Source of the DNA: Bacteroidota bacterium
GTDB lineage: Bacteria > Bacteroidota > Bacteroidia > Bacteroidales > UBA12481
Direction of reading: 5' to 3'
NCBI GenBank assembly: GCA_018669475.1
Contig: JABHCC010000125.1
Span: 62,001 to 126,000 of the forward strand
DNA: 64,000 nt
The position numbers were made by a program, and so were the translations under genes. Shown here piece after piece: positions 36,646 to 46,447 of the stretch. The first letter of the stretch is position 1. Every line of letters begins with the position of its first letter. The notes under the pieces were generated by a model. That model was not told the DNA's origin. It worked only from the letters and a program-made list of their open reading frames with translations, and ran no database searches.

Positions 36646-37548
36646 ATGAAGTCAAATACTCTAAAAGGTTATCTTCTGGCTCTGATCGGAGCCTTAGCGC
36701 TGGCCTTGTCGTTCATTTTCAGCAAGTCTGCTCTCAATACGGTTCATTTTGTTCAATTCGGACTAGTATGGTTTGCAATGGGATTCATTTGGCTTTGCGG
36801 GTACATTTGGATTTCAGGAGATTACAGAAAAATCCTAAAGCTTGGTACATCAGGACATATTTATACATTTCTGGTAGGACTCTTTGAGGCTTTGGGAACT
36901 GTTTTCTTCTATCTGGCTCTAAATAAAGTCGATAATCCGGCTATTGTTTCATTTCTTGGTAATGCCGGACCTGTTTTTGTAACAATTTTCGGTATTCTTT
37001 TATTAAAGGAAAAGTATTCCGGGCTTGAGCTCTTCGGTGTACTCCTGGCCATCATGGGAATTTTCACGATCTCTTTTCGCGGTGGTAACCTGATAAAAGA
37101 ACTATTTATCGATGGCACAGAATGGATAATTCTGGCCTCACTGATGTTTGCAACCGGTACGCTTATTGGCAGAAAAAAAATTGAAAAAGTCAGTCCTTCA
37201 ATGCTCTCAATGATTCGTGTATTATTGTTATTGATTGTTTTTATAATTCTCCTTTTCTCTCTCAATCTTGATCTTGAAATACCCGGGAGAGCTTATGTGA
37301 ATATGGCTATCGGCTCATTATTGGAGGCTTTGATCACAATGGTAGCAGCCTATTCAGCATTGAAATACATTCAGGCCGTAGAAATGTCCATTCTTATCAG
37401 TACAAAAAGCATATGGGTCCTGATCTCAGCCCTGATATTCTTTGGATTATTCCCTGAAATACATCAGGTTATTGGTGGGATCCTCAGTTTGATCGGAGTA
37501 TTTCTCCTGACAAGCGGAAAGCGTATCAAAAGAAAACGATCAGCTTAA
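36646..37548 (+). CDS. EamA/DMT-family transporter
   Basis: The 300-residue inner-membrane protein has ten predicted helices in two EamA repeats (LIGALALALSFIFSKSAL; FLGNAGPVFVTIFGILLLKEKYSG). Substrate is unknown; the family moves small metabolites, often outward. It follows pgi by five bases and is probably co-transcribed. Its stop overlaps the stop of the convergent AlgJ-like gene by four bases. It is not close in sequence to the EamA protein at 10.6 kb by eye. Confidence 0.85.
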   Translation: MKSNTLKGYLLALIGALALALSFIFSKSALNTVHFVQFGLVWFAMGFIWLCGYIWISGDYRKILKLGTSGHIYTFLVGLFEALGTVFFYLALNKVDNPAIVSFLGNAGPVFVTIFGILLLKEKYSGLELFGVLLAIMGIFTISFRGGNLIKELFIDGTEWIILASLMFATGTLIGRKKIEKVSPSMLSMIRVLLLLIVFIILLFSLNLDLEIPGRAYVNMAIGSLLEALITMVAAYSALKYIQAVEMSILISTKSIWVLISALIFFGLFPEIHQVIGGILSLIGVFLLTSGKRIKRKRSA

Positions 37549-38990
37549 TTATCCTCCTGGTTTTCAAGCCACAAGGCATCTAAGGCTAATTGCTTTTCAA
37601 CATCAATTCCGTTTTTTACGGCCTTGGCCGCAACCTTATTATACCAGGTGGTATCCTTGCGTATCTTCATCGCATAAAAAGCAGCATCCTTAACAATCTT
37701 TCCGTCCTGATCATCACGCCAAAATTGGTAAAATGCATGTTCACGCATCGATGCTTCCATACTGATGCTCTTCCTCCCGGCTTCTCTTTGCACCAGGTCA
37801 AACCATTCAAAATTTCTAATAATTGCAGCAAAATAATCATAGAGATAATTGACCATTTCATCCGGATAGTATTGCTTATACAGATGGTCAATAAAATTCC
37901 ATGACATTTTGTAGTAGAACCTTTCAGTCAGCATTAGCAAAATAAGATCCATTTGTTCAACCTCCTCCCGGATATTAATCATGGAAGTATCTTTCCTGGC
38001 TGTCCATGTATCCGGGTATATAGTATTGCTATAATACCAGAATGCTTCATTTGCAAAGGCCTTCCCAGGAATACCTGCGTTTAGAATATTAAAAAAGAAG
38101 CTGTCAGATATGGATAAAACTCTTGGCTTAAGGCTATCAGAAACGATGGAGAAAGAGAATTCGGGATAAGCCATCCTGGGATGTGGAGAATTCCAAAGCA
38201 AATTCATAATGTCTTCAAGATCACTATCGGTATCCCTTAATTCATTTGTCACTTCAATACTATCAATAATTAAATGAGGTATTTGCTTATATGTCAACTC
38301 ATCAGCAAATCTCAACAAGGTGTCAACTGCTCTGATCATGCCATAATTCGACCAATGAATTCCACCTTTGGGGAACAAAGGATACTCGCTGAGAGATTTC
38401 TGTGAGACAAACCAGGCATTCAGATCAATAGTTGGAATCGCTTTCTTTCTGGCCTCAGTCTTGATCAAATCGTAATTGCTGGGTCGTATTGTATCCCTCA
38501 TATAGTGATCAGGGATATACTCCGGATAAAAACTGACTTTCCCCGGCTCCAGAACCAAAGCCATTTCCACACCCAGTTTCGTCAGTGTATCTCTGACAAG
38601 AGCCAAACGTGCAAACTTTTCGTTCCAAAACCATTCACCAAGAAAATCCTGCCCCTGATAGGAGCGAATGTAGTCAGACTCATACAAATAACCTTTCTTA
38701 CCAACAACTACACCTGATGCATTGGCTTTATGAAACAAAGAAAATTCTGCCTGGTTCTTTAATCGTATTATCCATGGTCTGAATCCAATTCTTTCCTCAA
38801 TTGCCGATTCATATTGTTGCTGAAACTCGCCATTTATCCAGGCATTCAGGTTCCAGGCAGGGAATACTGGTGCAGATACTGAACCCCTTAGCTTACTAAT
38901 CGGTACCAGCTTGGTTTTAAATTGCAAGAAAGGCAGGAATAGTAATACCAGCAGAACTAAAAAGATGATATGTTTCCCATGCTTCTTCAT
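37545..38990 (-). CDS. AlgJ/AlgX-like (DHHW family) O-acetylation protein, system 2
   Basis: The 481-residue protein has an N-terminal anchor or signal (IIFLVLLVLLFLPFLQF). The periplasmic domain resembles AlgJ/AlgX/DltD-type SGNH proteins: FEERIGFRP-like AIEERIGFRPWIIRLKNQ, a KGYLYE block, GIHWSNYGMIRAVDTLL (the Asp/His-type block, with His in IHWS), and LSISDSFFFNIL (the candidate serine block). The upstream MBOAT gene ends on its start codon (TAATG), so the two are translationally coupled. Together they should acetylate a secreted polysaccharide. Confidence 0.8.
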   Translation of the reverse strand: MKKHGKHIIFLVLLVLLFLPFLQFKTKLVPISKLRGSVSAPVFPAWNLNAWINGEFQQQYESAIEERIGFRPWIIRLKNQAEFSLFHKANASGVVVGKKGYLYESDYIRSYQGQDFLGEWFWNEKFARLALVRDTLTKLGVEMALVLEPGKVSFYPEYIPDHYMRDTIRPSNYDLIKTEARKKAIPTIDLNAWFVSQKSLSEYPLFPKGGIHWSNYGMIRAVDTLLRFADELTYKQIPHLIIDSIEVTNELRDTDSDLEDIMNLLWNSPHPRMAYPEFSFSIVSDSLKPRVLSISDSFFFNILNAGIPGKAFANEAFWYYSNTIYPDTWTARKDTSMINIREEVEQMDLILLMLTERFYYKMSWNFIDHLYKQYYPDEMVNYLYDYFAAIIRNFEWFDLVQREAGRKSISMEASMREHAFYQFWRDDQDGKIVKDAAFYAMKIRKDTTWYNKVAAKAVKNGIDVEKQLALDALWLENQEDN

Positions 38991-40414
38991 TAAAATCGAA
39001 AATAAATGAATGGATTAAATCCGGAGGATGTTATAAATCCAATACAAAGAATCAGTATCAAAACAGCTGCAATAGAGCGATAGAAATAGTTTTTTAGCGA
39101 GGTCGGCTCAGAAAGAAAGCGGTTTTGCCATGATTCAATACCTGGCCGGATTGCATAAATAGCAAAAAATCCGCCCAGAATAAGGAAAAACCAAAACTCA
39201 GATCCGGGGCGCAGTTCATATCCTGCTGGATGCCAGGTAAACATTGCACCGAGGTAATCCCTGATCTGGATAAAACTTTCAGCCCTGAACAATACCCATC
39301 CCACAAGAGTAATCACATAGGTTAAAATAACAGCGGGAATTTTTCCCATTCTTTGCGTCAATTTAGCCAGGAACAATCGATCCAGAACGAGAAATAATCC
39401 ATGAAAGGCTCCCCAAACAACAAAGTTCCAGGCTGCTCCATGCCATAAACCGGAAATCAGAAACACGATCCATAAATTGAAGTATAATCGCCGTTTACTT
39501 TTCACGCGACTTCCTCCCAATGGAATGTACAGATAATCTTTCATCCAGCGCCCCAGAGTCATATGCCAGCGTCTCCAGAACTCTGTAATATTTTGAGAGA
39601 TATAGGGATTATTAAAGTTCTCAGGAAACTTGAATCCGATCATCCGTCCGATACCGATTGCCATATCAGAGTACCCTGCAAAATCATAGTAGATTTGAAA
39701 AGAATAGGCCACTATTCCAATCCAGGCCAGACTTGTACTCAGGCTATCTCCTGACAAGGCAAAAATGGCATCAACCTGTTCACCAAGTGTGTTGGCTATA
39801 AGAACTTTTTTAGCCAGGCCTAAAATAAATCTGAACAGACCAAGAAGCCTATTATCCACAGTTTCCTGATGGGAGCGATCTTCTATCTGGTCAGCAATTT
39901 CATGAAAACGAACAATTGGACCGGCAATCAGCTGAGGGAAAAGGATGATATAAAGGGCATAATCCGGGAGGCGTCGTAAAGGAGTGTGCACTCCCCGATA
40001 CACATCAATTGAATAGCTTAACTTTTGGAATGTAAAAAAGGAAATCCCGATGGGTAAGGCTATCTTCACCCATGTAAACTCACTACCTCCAAGTGCCAGA
40101 ACCAGCTCATTGACATTGTCAACCAGAAAATTAGCATACTTAAAATATACCAGTAAACCCACGTTTAACAGCACGGATAAGGCTAAACCCTGTCTTCTTT
40201 TCTTTCCCCTACGAACAGCCAACCATCTGACAAGATAAAAATCTGCTATTATGGAGGCAGATACAACAAAAATAAAGAGTGGGGCTCCCCACATATAAAA
40301 AAGAACACTGGCAGCCAAAGCTACCAGGTTCTTATATGCCTTATTCACCACATAATAAACCAATAAAAATATTGGCAGGAAGAACAACAGAAAAAGGCTA
40401 CTGCTGAAAACCAT
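38990..40414 (-). CDS. MBOAT-family O-acyltransferase (AlgI-like), system 2
   Basis: The 474-residue polytopic inner-membrane protein has FWRRWHMTLGRWMKDYLYIPLGG and SGLWHGAAWNF, the MBOAT histidine region. It moves acetyl groups across the inner membrane for the AlgJ-like partner encoded immediately downstream. By eye it is clearly homologous to, but not a recent copy of, the MBOAT protein at 26379-27878. It follows the cyclic-diphosphoglycerate-synthetase-like gene by 24 bases and may share its transcript. Confidence 0.9.
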   Translation of the reverse strand: MVFSSSLFLLFFLPIFLLVYYVVNKAYKNLVALAASVLFYMWGAPLFIFVVSASIIADFYLVRWLAVRRGKKRRQGLALSVLLNVGLLVYFKYANFLVDNVNELVLALGGSEFTWVKIALPIGISFFTFQKLSYSIDVYRGVHTPLRRLPDYALYIILFPQLIAGPIVRFHEIADQIEDRSHQETVDNRLLGLFRFILGLAKKVLIANTLGEQVDAIFALSGDSLSTSLAWIGIVAYSFQIYYDFAGYSDMAIGIGRMIGFKFPENFNNPYISQNITEFWRRWHMTLGRWMKDYLYIPLGGSRVKSKRRLYFNLWIVFLISGLWHGAAWNFVVWGAFHGLFLVLDRLFLAKLTQRMGKIPAVILTYVITLVGWVLFRAESFIQIRDYLGAMFTWHPAGYELRPGSEFWFFLILGGFFAIYAIRPGIESWQNRFLSEPTSLKNYFYRSIAAVLILILCIGFITSSGFNPFIYFRF

Positions 40415-40438
40415 TTGGATCGTTATGCTAAATGATTG

Positions 40439-41782
40439 TTACTTGCTCAGATTATGTTTCTTAATGAAATCATCTAATAATCCGCTGAGGTCAGGTTCTC
40501 CGATCTCCTGCAGGTCGTAAAAAACACGGGTGTTCGGTTTTTTAATATTGATAATCCTGTTCAGGTCAATCGGGGTTCCAATAATAACTGAATCACAATC
40601 AGTATTATTGATAGTCGTTTCAAGGTCATCAAGCTGTTGCTGACTATAACCCATTGCAGGTAGTAATTCGCCTATATAAGGATATATTTCAAATGTTTCG
40701 CTCAATTTCCCAACTGTAAATGGACGAGGATCAACCAACTCAGCAGCGCCATATTTCTGAGCCGCCACCACACCAGCTCCTATTGTCATTTCACCATGAG
40801 TAAGGGTGGGACCATCTTCAACAACCAAAACCCTTTTCCCTCTGATCACATCCGGATTATCAACCCTGATTGGTGAGGCTCCATCAATTACGATTGCTTC
40901 AGGATTCAGTTTAGCAATATTTTCTCTTACAATTTGAACGCCTTCAGGATCTGCAGTATCCATCTTGTTAATTATAACCGCATCAGCTAATCTCAGATTG
41001 ACTTCACCCGGGTAATAGGAAATTTCATGATTTGGACGATGTGGATCAGCCACAGTAATTGTAAGATCAGGCTTGTAGAAAGAGAAATCGTTATTTCCTC
41101 CATCCCATAATACCACATCACAACCCTTCGGATCTTTTTCAGCTTCACGAAGAATCGCTTCATAATCAACTCCTGCGTAAATTACATTCCCACGAACCAC
41201 ATGTGGCTCATATTCTTCCATCTCTTCAACTGTACACTTATGTTTTTTAAGATCACTTAGCTCCGCGTAACGTTGAACCTTCTGTGCTGCCAAATCTCCG
41301 TATGGCATTGGATGACGTACTGCCACAACATTAAGCCCTCTTTCCATGAGTAGCTCAATAACCCTTCGTGAAGTCTGACTTTTCCCACATCCTGTACGTG
41401 TGGCAACAACAGCAATTACAGGTTTTGTGCTTTCAATCATTGTATGCTTTGTACCCAGTAGTGCAAAACTAGAACCACAGCTATTTACCAGAGCACTCAT
41501 ATTCATCACCCTGTCATAAGGCACATCACTGTATGAGAACACACAGCAATCTACAGAGTGCTTCTTAATCAAACCAGGCAATTCCTTTTCATCAAATATG
41601 GGTATACCGTCCGGATACAAATCGCCAGCTAATTCACCAGGATACTTACGGCCGTCAATATCAGGAATTTGAGCCGCTGTAAAAGCAACTACACTGTATT
41701 CTTCACTATTCCGGTAGTATGTATTGAAATTTTGAAAATCTCTACCGGCAGCACCGATAATAATGACATTCTTTTTGGACAT
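40439..41782 (-). CDS. Cyclic 2,3-diphosphoglycerate synthetase-like NTPase
   Basis: The 447-residue protein has an N-terminal Rossmann-like segment (VIIIGAAGRDFQNFNTYYR) and a P-loop domain from about residue 120, with VAVVATRTGCGKSQTSRRVIELL and VVLWDGGNNDFSF. INKMDTADPEGV is an NKxD-type specificity element. The best family match I know is the predicted GTPase/cyclic 2,3-diphosphoglycerate synthetase family first described from Methanothermus fervidus. In bacteria its product and role are not established. It has its own -7 element at 41822-41829 and precedes MBOAT system 2. Confidence 0.75.
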   Translation of the reverse strand: MSKKNVIIIGAAGRDFQNFNTYYRNSEEYSVVAFTAAQIPDIDGRKYPGELAGDLYPDGIPIFDEKELPGLIKKHSVDCCVFSYSDVPYDRVMNMSALVNSCGSSFALLGTKHTMIESTKPVIAVVATRTGCGKSQTSRRVIELLMERGLNVVAVRHPMPYGDLAAQKVQRYAELSDLKKHKCTVEEMEEYEPHVVRGNVIYAGVDYEAILREAEKDPKGCDVVLWDGGNNDFSFYKPDLTITVADPHRPNHEISYYPGEVNLRLADAVIINKMDTADPEGVQIVRENIAKLNPEAIVIDGASPIRVDNPDVIRGKRVLVVEDGPTLTHGEMTIGAGVVAAQKYGAAELVDPRPFTVGKLSETFEIYPYIGELLPAMGYSQQQLDDLETTINNTDCDSVIIGTPIDLNRIINIKKPNTRVFYDLQEIGEPDLSGLLDDFIKKHNLSK

Positions 41783-41821
41783 ATGAACTGTTTTATATTG
41801 TTATTAGATAAGCAAGATGTA

Positions 41822-41829
41822 CAAAAATA
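41822..41829 (-). promoter_or_regulatory. Bacteroidota -7 element TATTTTTG
   Basis: A minus-strand TAnnTTTG match 40 bases upstream of the cyclic-diphosphoglycerate-synthetase-like gene and 33 bases after the rodA stop. It suggests a new transcription unit begins here. Confidence 0.5.
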
Positions 41830-41861
41830 CATTTTAAACCATAACGCAATTATGACTTATG

Positions 41862-43292
41862 TTAGGCTACAACATCAAATCGATCTGTGTCAAGGTGGAG
41901 AAAAATAAACAAAAGAATTGTAAAACTCCATAATGACGATCCTCCATAACTAAAAAATGGCAATGGTATGCCTATAACTGGCACTATTCCAATTGTCATT
42001 CCGATATTTACAAGGAAATGGAAGAAAAAAATTGAGAATACACCATAACCAAAAATTCTTGAGAAATGGGATCGCTGACGTTCAGCGAGAAAAATGAGTC
42101 TTATCAGGAAGCCTGCAAACAGAAGCACAATTAAAGTACTTCCTACGAAACCCCATTCCTCGCCAATAGTACAAAATATGAAATCGGTGCTTTGCTCAGG
42201 TACAAAATCAAAACGGGTTTGTGTACCCTGAAGAAATCCTTTACCCATGAACCCTCCTGAACCAATTGCTATCTTTGACTGATTCAGATTATAGCCCGCC
42301 CCCAAGGGATCATTGTCCATGCCTAACACCTGATCAATCCTTAAACGCTGGTGCTCCTCCAGTACCTCATTGAACAAAAAGTCAACACTCCCGATTAGAA
42401 TTACAGACCCGAGCCATACTGCAAAAATAAACTGTAATTGTCTGCGTCTTGTCCTGTACAAAATATATAATACGATTGGAGCTGAGAACAAAGATCCTGA
42501 TAAAACAATTCTGTTTGCTGATAACTCCCAGCCCAGTCTTTGAGACAGGTAATATATGAGCATGAAAATTCCTGCGAGAAGAACGCTTCCAAAAATGAAA
42601 TAACTGATCCGACGAATTCTCCAGGACGCAAAAATAAGCGAGGCCAGACTCACTAAAGGAATTAGTACTGATATGGATATAACTAAGGTGAGAAAAAAGA
42701 ACATGACAGAGAATAACCCAAAAATGAATAAACTTTCATTCAAGCCTTCCCTGAATAAAACCAACACAAGAGCTAAAAAGACCATAGCTGTTCCAGTATC
42801 ATTTTGCTTAAGAATCAGGAGTGTTGGTGCAATTATCATTAATGCAAGGAGTAATAGGTTTTTTGTTTTATGAATTTCAAAATTGAAGCGTGACAAAAAT
42901 TTGCTAAGGGCTAAAACTGTAGCAATTTTGGCAAATTCTGCGGGTTGCATGCTTAGCGGCCCAAAAACAAACCACGACCGTGCACCATTAATTTCTTCTC
43001 CAACAAAAAGAACCAGAATCAAAATCAAAACCATTCCAAGATATATGGGATAGGTAAATAATACCCAGAATTCACTGTCTATTATTATTACGATTAGAGC
43101 TAAAACCAGGGCTGCGAGTAAGAAAACAAATTGCTTACTGTATCTTGTGGACATATCAAAAAGTACAAATGACTGGTCTTCCTGATGTGTTGCAGCGTAT
43201 ATACTAACCCAACCCAGCCCCACCATGAGTAAATAAATTACTATAGTGATCCAATCAATCCTGGCAGTAATACTTTTGCGATAATCGACCAT
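41862..43292 (-). CDS. rodA: Rod-shape SEDS protein RodA
   Basis: This 476-residue polytopic protein of the SEDS family is a peptidoglycan glycosyltransferase of the elongasome. Visible elements are SMQPAEFAKIATVLALSKFL, PTLLILKQNDTGTAMVFL and the C-terminal GIVPVIGIPLPFFSYGGSSL. A long middle segment (about 170-290) holds extra hydrophobic helices and a basic loop (RTRRRQLQ), which makes it longer than E. coli RodA (370 residues). It overlaps mrdA by one base at the end of the shape operon. Confidence 0.95.
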   Translation of the reverse strand: MVDYRKSITARIDWITIVIYLLMVGLGWVSIYAATHQEDQSFVLFDMSTRYSKQFVFLLAALVLALIVIIIDSEFWVLFTYPIYLGMVLILILVLFVGEEINGARSWFVFGPLSMQPAEFAKIATVLALSKFLSRFNFEIHKTKNLLLLALMIIAPTLLILKQNDTGTAMVFLALVLVLFREGLNESLFIFGLFSVMFFFLTLVISISVLIPLVSLASLIFASWRIRRISYFIFGSVLLAGIFMLIYYLSQRLGWELSANRIVLSGSLFSAPIVLYILYRTRRRQLQFIFAVWLGSVILIGSVDFLFNEVLEEHQRLRIDQVLGMDNDPLGAGYNLNQSKIAIGSGGFMGKGFLQGTQTRFDFVPEQSTDFIFCTIGEEWGFVGSTLIVLLFAGFLIRLIFLAERQRSHFSRIFGYGVFSIFFFHFLVNIGMTIGIVPVIGIPLPFFSYGGSSLWSFTILLFIFLHLDTDRFDVVA

Positions 43293-45100
43293 CAGTATAA
43301 TGCTTTTTCAAGGATCCGTTTTTCCTTCTCAGTCTGGCTTACTTCCTTCGTCAAATACTTCTCAATCATCAAACTGGCTATTGGGGCAGCCCATTCCCCA
43401 CCACTACCGGCATTTTCAACATATACGGCAATGGCAATTTTTGGATCATCCATTGGTGCAAATGCAAAGAATCCTGAATGATCCTCACCATGTACATTCT
43501 CTACAGTACCTGTTTTCCCACAAACACTCACATTTGGTACCCGTGCTCGCCTGCCTGTACCAAATGGTTCCCAAACAACATCATACATTGCCTCTACCGA
43601 TATATCAAAGTAAGAAGGCCTGACAGTAGTATATTTTCTCTCATGGTAGATATCCGGAATTTGGCTCTCACCCTCAATGGCTTTAACAAAGTGAGGCACA
43701 ATGTAGTATCCTCTGTTTGCTATTATCGCAGCAAGATTGGCTATCTGAATTGGGACAGACTCCACTTCTCCCTGACCATTGCTGTTTGAGTAGATTGTAC
43801 TGAAGGCCCATCTCCTGTGACCATACCATTTATCATAAAAGGCTGCATCAGGAATAAAACCAGCTTTAATATTAGGTAAATCAACCTGCAGTTGAGTACC
43901 CAATCCGAAACTTAAAACGTGATCTCTCCAAACCTGAATACCTGCTTCGCTATCTCTAAATATACTACTGAACTTCCGTGGCTGAATAATTCTCTTGTAT
44001 ACTTCATAAAAATATGGATTGCAGGAAAATTGTATGGCTTTTTTTACATCAGTAGCTTCTGGATGATTGTGGCAACCAATCAGATCCTTATTACATGCAA
44101 AACCAGTACTAACATTGATCACTCCTAATTCAAGTCCGATCAGAGCTTGTACTATTTTAAAAATTGAACCAGGAGCATATCGTGACATGGTAGCCCTGTT
44201 GAATAAGGGGTCCAGCGTATCTGTTTGCAAGCTGGCAAAGCTTTCCGAACGTTGCCTGCCTATCAACGAAGATAGTTCATATGAGGGACTGGAGACCAGA
44301 GTAAGAATTTCACCAGTTTGTGGCTCAATAACTACGATACTACCTTTTTTGTGTTTCATTAACTGCTCCCCATAGGCCTGCAATTCGACATCCAGAGTTG
44401 TAGTAATATCTTGTCCATGTACAGGAAGAGTATCGTATTTTGCCTGTTCATAGCTTCCCTGAACACGTCCGTGAACATCAACCATGTAATAGCTCACACC
44501 TTTCTTTCCACGAAGCATATCCTCATACTCCTTTTCTATTCCGGAAGCGCCCAGGTAATCTCCAACTGCATAATATGAATCTTGTCTCAGATCTCCGAGA
44601 CCAGCCTCGCCAACATAGCCCAGCACGTGAGAAGCCACCTTCTTCTGATAAGCGCGTTGAGCCCGTCCCTGAATATAAAATCCCGGGTATTTAAACAGTT
44701 TCTCCTGAAGCTCTGCATATTGTTCACCCGAAATCCGACCTAGTAATAAAGATGGCCGCGAAGTAGAATAATCGCGTGCTCTTGCCAGTCGTTGAACCAG
44801 TTCATTATGATCAATCTCCAACATCTCACACATTTCAAGAGAATCGAAAGCCACAACTTGCCGAGGCAAAACCATCAGATCATAAGCCGCTTCATTATAA
44901 ACCAAAACATTATTATAACGATCCAGGATTTTCCCTCTGGCTGGATATTCAGTTTGTCTTTGACGGGTATTACTATTAGCTGACAGCTTATATTTGGGGT
45001 TGATTAACTGTAAAATTGAAAGCTTAATAATGAATGCAATGGCAACGAGGAGTACCGCGCCTCCGATAATAAACTTTCGGTTTGCAAAATGTCCTTGCAC
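43292..45100 (-). CDS. mrdA: Penicillin-binding protein 2 (transpeptidase)
   Basis: This 602-residue class B PBP has an N-terminal membrane anchor (about 10-30), a pedestal domain (about 45-220) and a transpeptidase domain. The serine motif is in SRYAPGSIFKIVQ, the second motif is near SNSNGQGEV, and KTGT lies in VCGKTGTVEN. It cross-links peptidoglycan during lateral wall growth together with RodA, encoded with a one-base overlap. mreD is 11 bases upstream. Confidence 0.95.
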   Translation of the reverse strand: MQGHFANRKFIIGGAVLLVAIAFIIKLSILQLINPKYKLSANSNTRQRQTEYPARGKILDRYNNVLVYNEAAYDLMVLPRQVVAFDSLEMCEMLEIDHNELVQRLARARDYSTSRPSLLLGRISGEQYAELQEKLFKYPGFYIQGRAQRAYQKKVASHVLGYVGEAGLGDLRQDSYYAVGDYLGASGIEKEYEDMLRGKKGVSYYMVDVHGRVQGSYEQAKYDTLPVHGQDITTTLDVELQAYGEQLMKHKKGSIVVIEPQTGEILTLVSSPSYELSSLIGRQRSESFASLQTDTLDPLFNRATMSRYAPGSIFKIVQALIGLELGVINVSTGFACNKDLIGCHNHPEATDVKKAIQFSCNPYFYEVYKRIIQPRKFSSIFRDSEAGIQVWRDHVLSFGLGTQLQVDLPNIKAGFIPDAAFYDKWYGHRRWAFSTIYSNSNGQGEVESVPIQIANLAAIIANRGYYIVPHFVKAIEGESQIPDIYHERKYTTVRPSYFDISVEAMYDVVWEPFGTGRRARVPNVSVCGKTGTVENVHGEDHSGFFAFAPMDDPKIAIAVYVENAGSGGEWAAPIASLMIEKYLTKEVSQTEKEKRILEKALY

Positions 45101-45111
45101 AGTTGATATAA

Positions 45112-45642
45112 CTATTTACGTTGGTATCTGAATCCTTCCCAGATCAACAAGAGCAAGATCGTAAAAACTGAGCTTAAAACAAACCGTAAAAATGTTTCTG
45201 GTATTCCGGAGAAACTAAACTCCTCGAGAAAAAACAATACAATGTGGTGAATACTTACCATGATCACCACATATAGCCCATACCATCTGAATCCCTGATC
45301 ATTGGCATCAGGATTACTACCCGGCTCATACTCATCGCGTGACCTGATCCATGATAGAATAACCGGACGAGAAAATGCCATTGCTACTGTGGCTGCTATG
45401 TGGAATCCAATCGATGATCCATAAACCATCCATCCCTGCGGAAAAACATCGATAATCATTCCTAAAATGAAAGCCAGCACAAGGAGTAACCAGCCCGGAG
45501 TTTCGAAAGGGAGAATCAGTATAAACAATATATAGCAATACGGATTGATATAACCACTGAACTGCATATTATTCAAAATCAGCACCTGAAATAAGATGAG
45601 AAAAAGAAAATATAATCCATATTTAATCAGTCTATTCCTCAT
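45112..45642 (-). CDS. mreD: Rod shape-determining protein MreD
   Basis: The 176-residue protein has five to six hydrophobic segments (YGLYFLFLILFQVLIL at the start) and a position between mreC and mrdA, overlapping mreC by 11 bases. MreD sequences vary widely, so identity rests mainly on topology and neighbours. It is an inner-membrane part of the elongasome. Confidence 0.88.
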   Translation of the reverse strand: MRNRLIKYGLYFLFLILFQVLILNNMQFSGYINPYCYILFILILPFETPGWLLLVLAFILGMIIDVFPQGWMVYGSSIGFHIAATVAMAFSRPVILSWIRSRDEYEPGSNPDANDQGFRWYGLYVVIMVSIHHIVLFFLEEFSFSGIPETFLRFVLSSVFTILLLLIWEGFRYQRK

Positions 45643-46435
45643 TAGTTAGCTTCTCCAATTCGATCAGCTCCTTTTTATTTTTATTTTTGACAATATACAC
45701 CTGGTTGAGATGTTTGAAATCATTAGTCAATTTTGCCCGTAGAATTAAGAAATTCCCATCTGTAGCAGCTGAAACCTCAATAACCCTGGCAACCAATTCT
45801 CCGGAAGGGAAAATGGCAGAATAGCCACTGGTAACAATACTATCTCCAAGGTTCACATCAACATGTGAAGGTATTTCAGAAACTTCAACTTCCATATAGT
45901 TTCTTGTGTTCCAGTTCATTGATCCAAAATACTGAGATCCTTTCAGCTTGACACTAATTCTTAACTGCTTATTTAGAACTGAGATTACCCGAGCAAAATC
46001 CGGAGATACACTTTTTACAACACCAACTATTCCGAAGGGAGAAACTACCGCCATATCAGTTTCAATACCTGCATTGGATCCTTTATCCAGAGTGAGATAA
46101 TTAAATGACTTATTTATTGAGTTATTGATAACCAGAGCAGGGAAAAAATCGAAATCCTTTTGAACAAGAGCAGAATCGAGGGCCAGATCTGCAGTAAATA
46201 CTCTCAGGTTGGCATTCTCTTTTGCCAGTTTTTCATTTGCCTGGCGTAAACTCATATATTGAGTTATTTGGAAAGCTTTTTTATAAACCACTGAACTGAA
46301 AGCATTAACATTGGCACTCATACGTCCCCTTTGAACTGGACTATTACTCAGGATCAGGACGATGGCAATCGCTTCCATAATTATGAAAATGATCGTGAAA
46401 TTATATCGTACAATAAACCTGAGCAGATTCCGCAT
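45632..46435 (-). CDS. mreC: Rod shape-determining protein MreC
   Basis: The 267-residue protein has one N-terminal transmembrane helix (about 9-30), then a coiled coil (about 60-85) and a beta-rich periplasmic domain. MreC blocks are LTLDKGSNAGIETDMAVVSPFGIVG and GDSIVTSGYSAIFPSGELVARV. It stabilises PBP2/RodA complexes in the periplasm. It is 12 bases downstream of mreB and overlaps mreD. Confidence 0.94.
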   Translation of the reverse strand: MRNLLRFIVRYNFTIIFIIMEAIAIVLILSNSPVQRGRMSANVNAFSSVVYKKAFQITQYMSLRQANEKLAKENANLRVFTADLALDSALVQKDFDFFPALVINNSINKSFNYLTLDKGSNAGIETDMAVVSPFGIVGVVKSVSPDFARVISVLNKQLRISVKLKGSQYFGSMNWNTRNYMEVEVSEIPSHVDVNLGDSIVTSGYSAIFPSGELVARVIEVSAATDGNFLILRAKLTNDFKHLNQVYIVKNKNKKELIELEKLTNEE

Positions 46436-46447
46436 AGTGTTAGCTTA

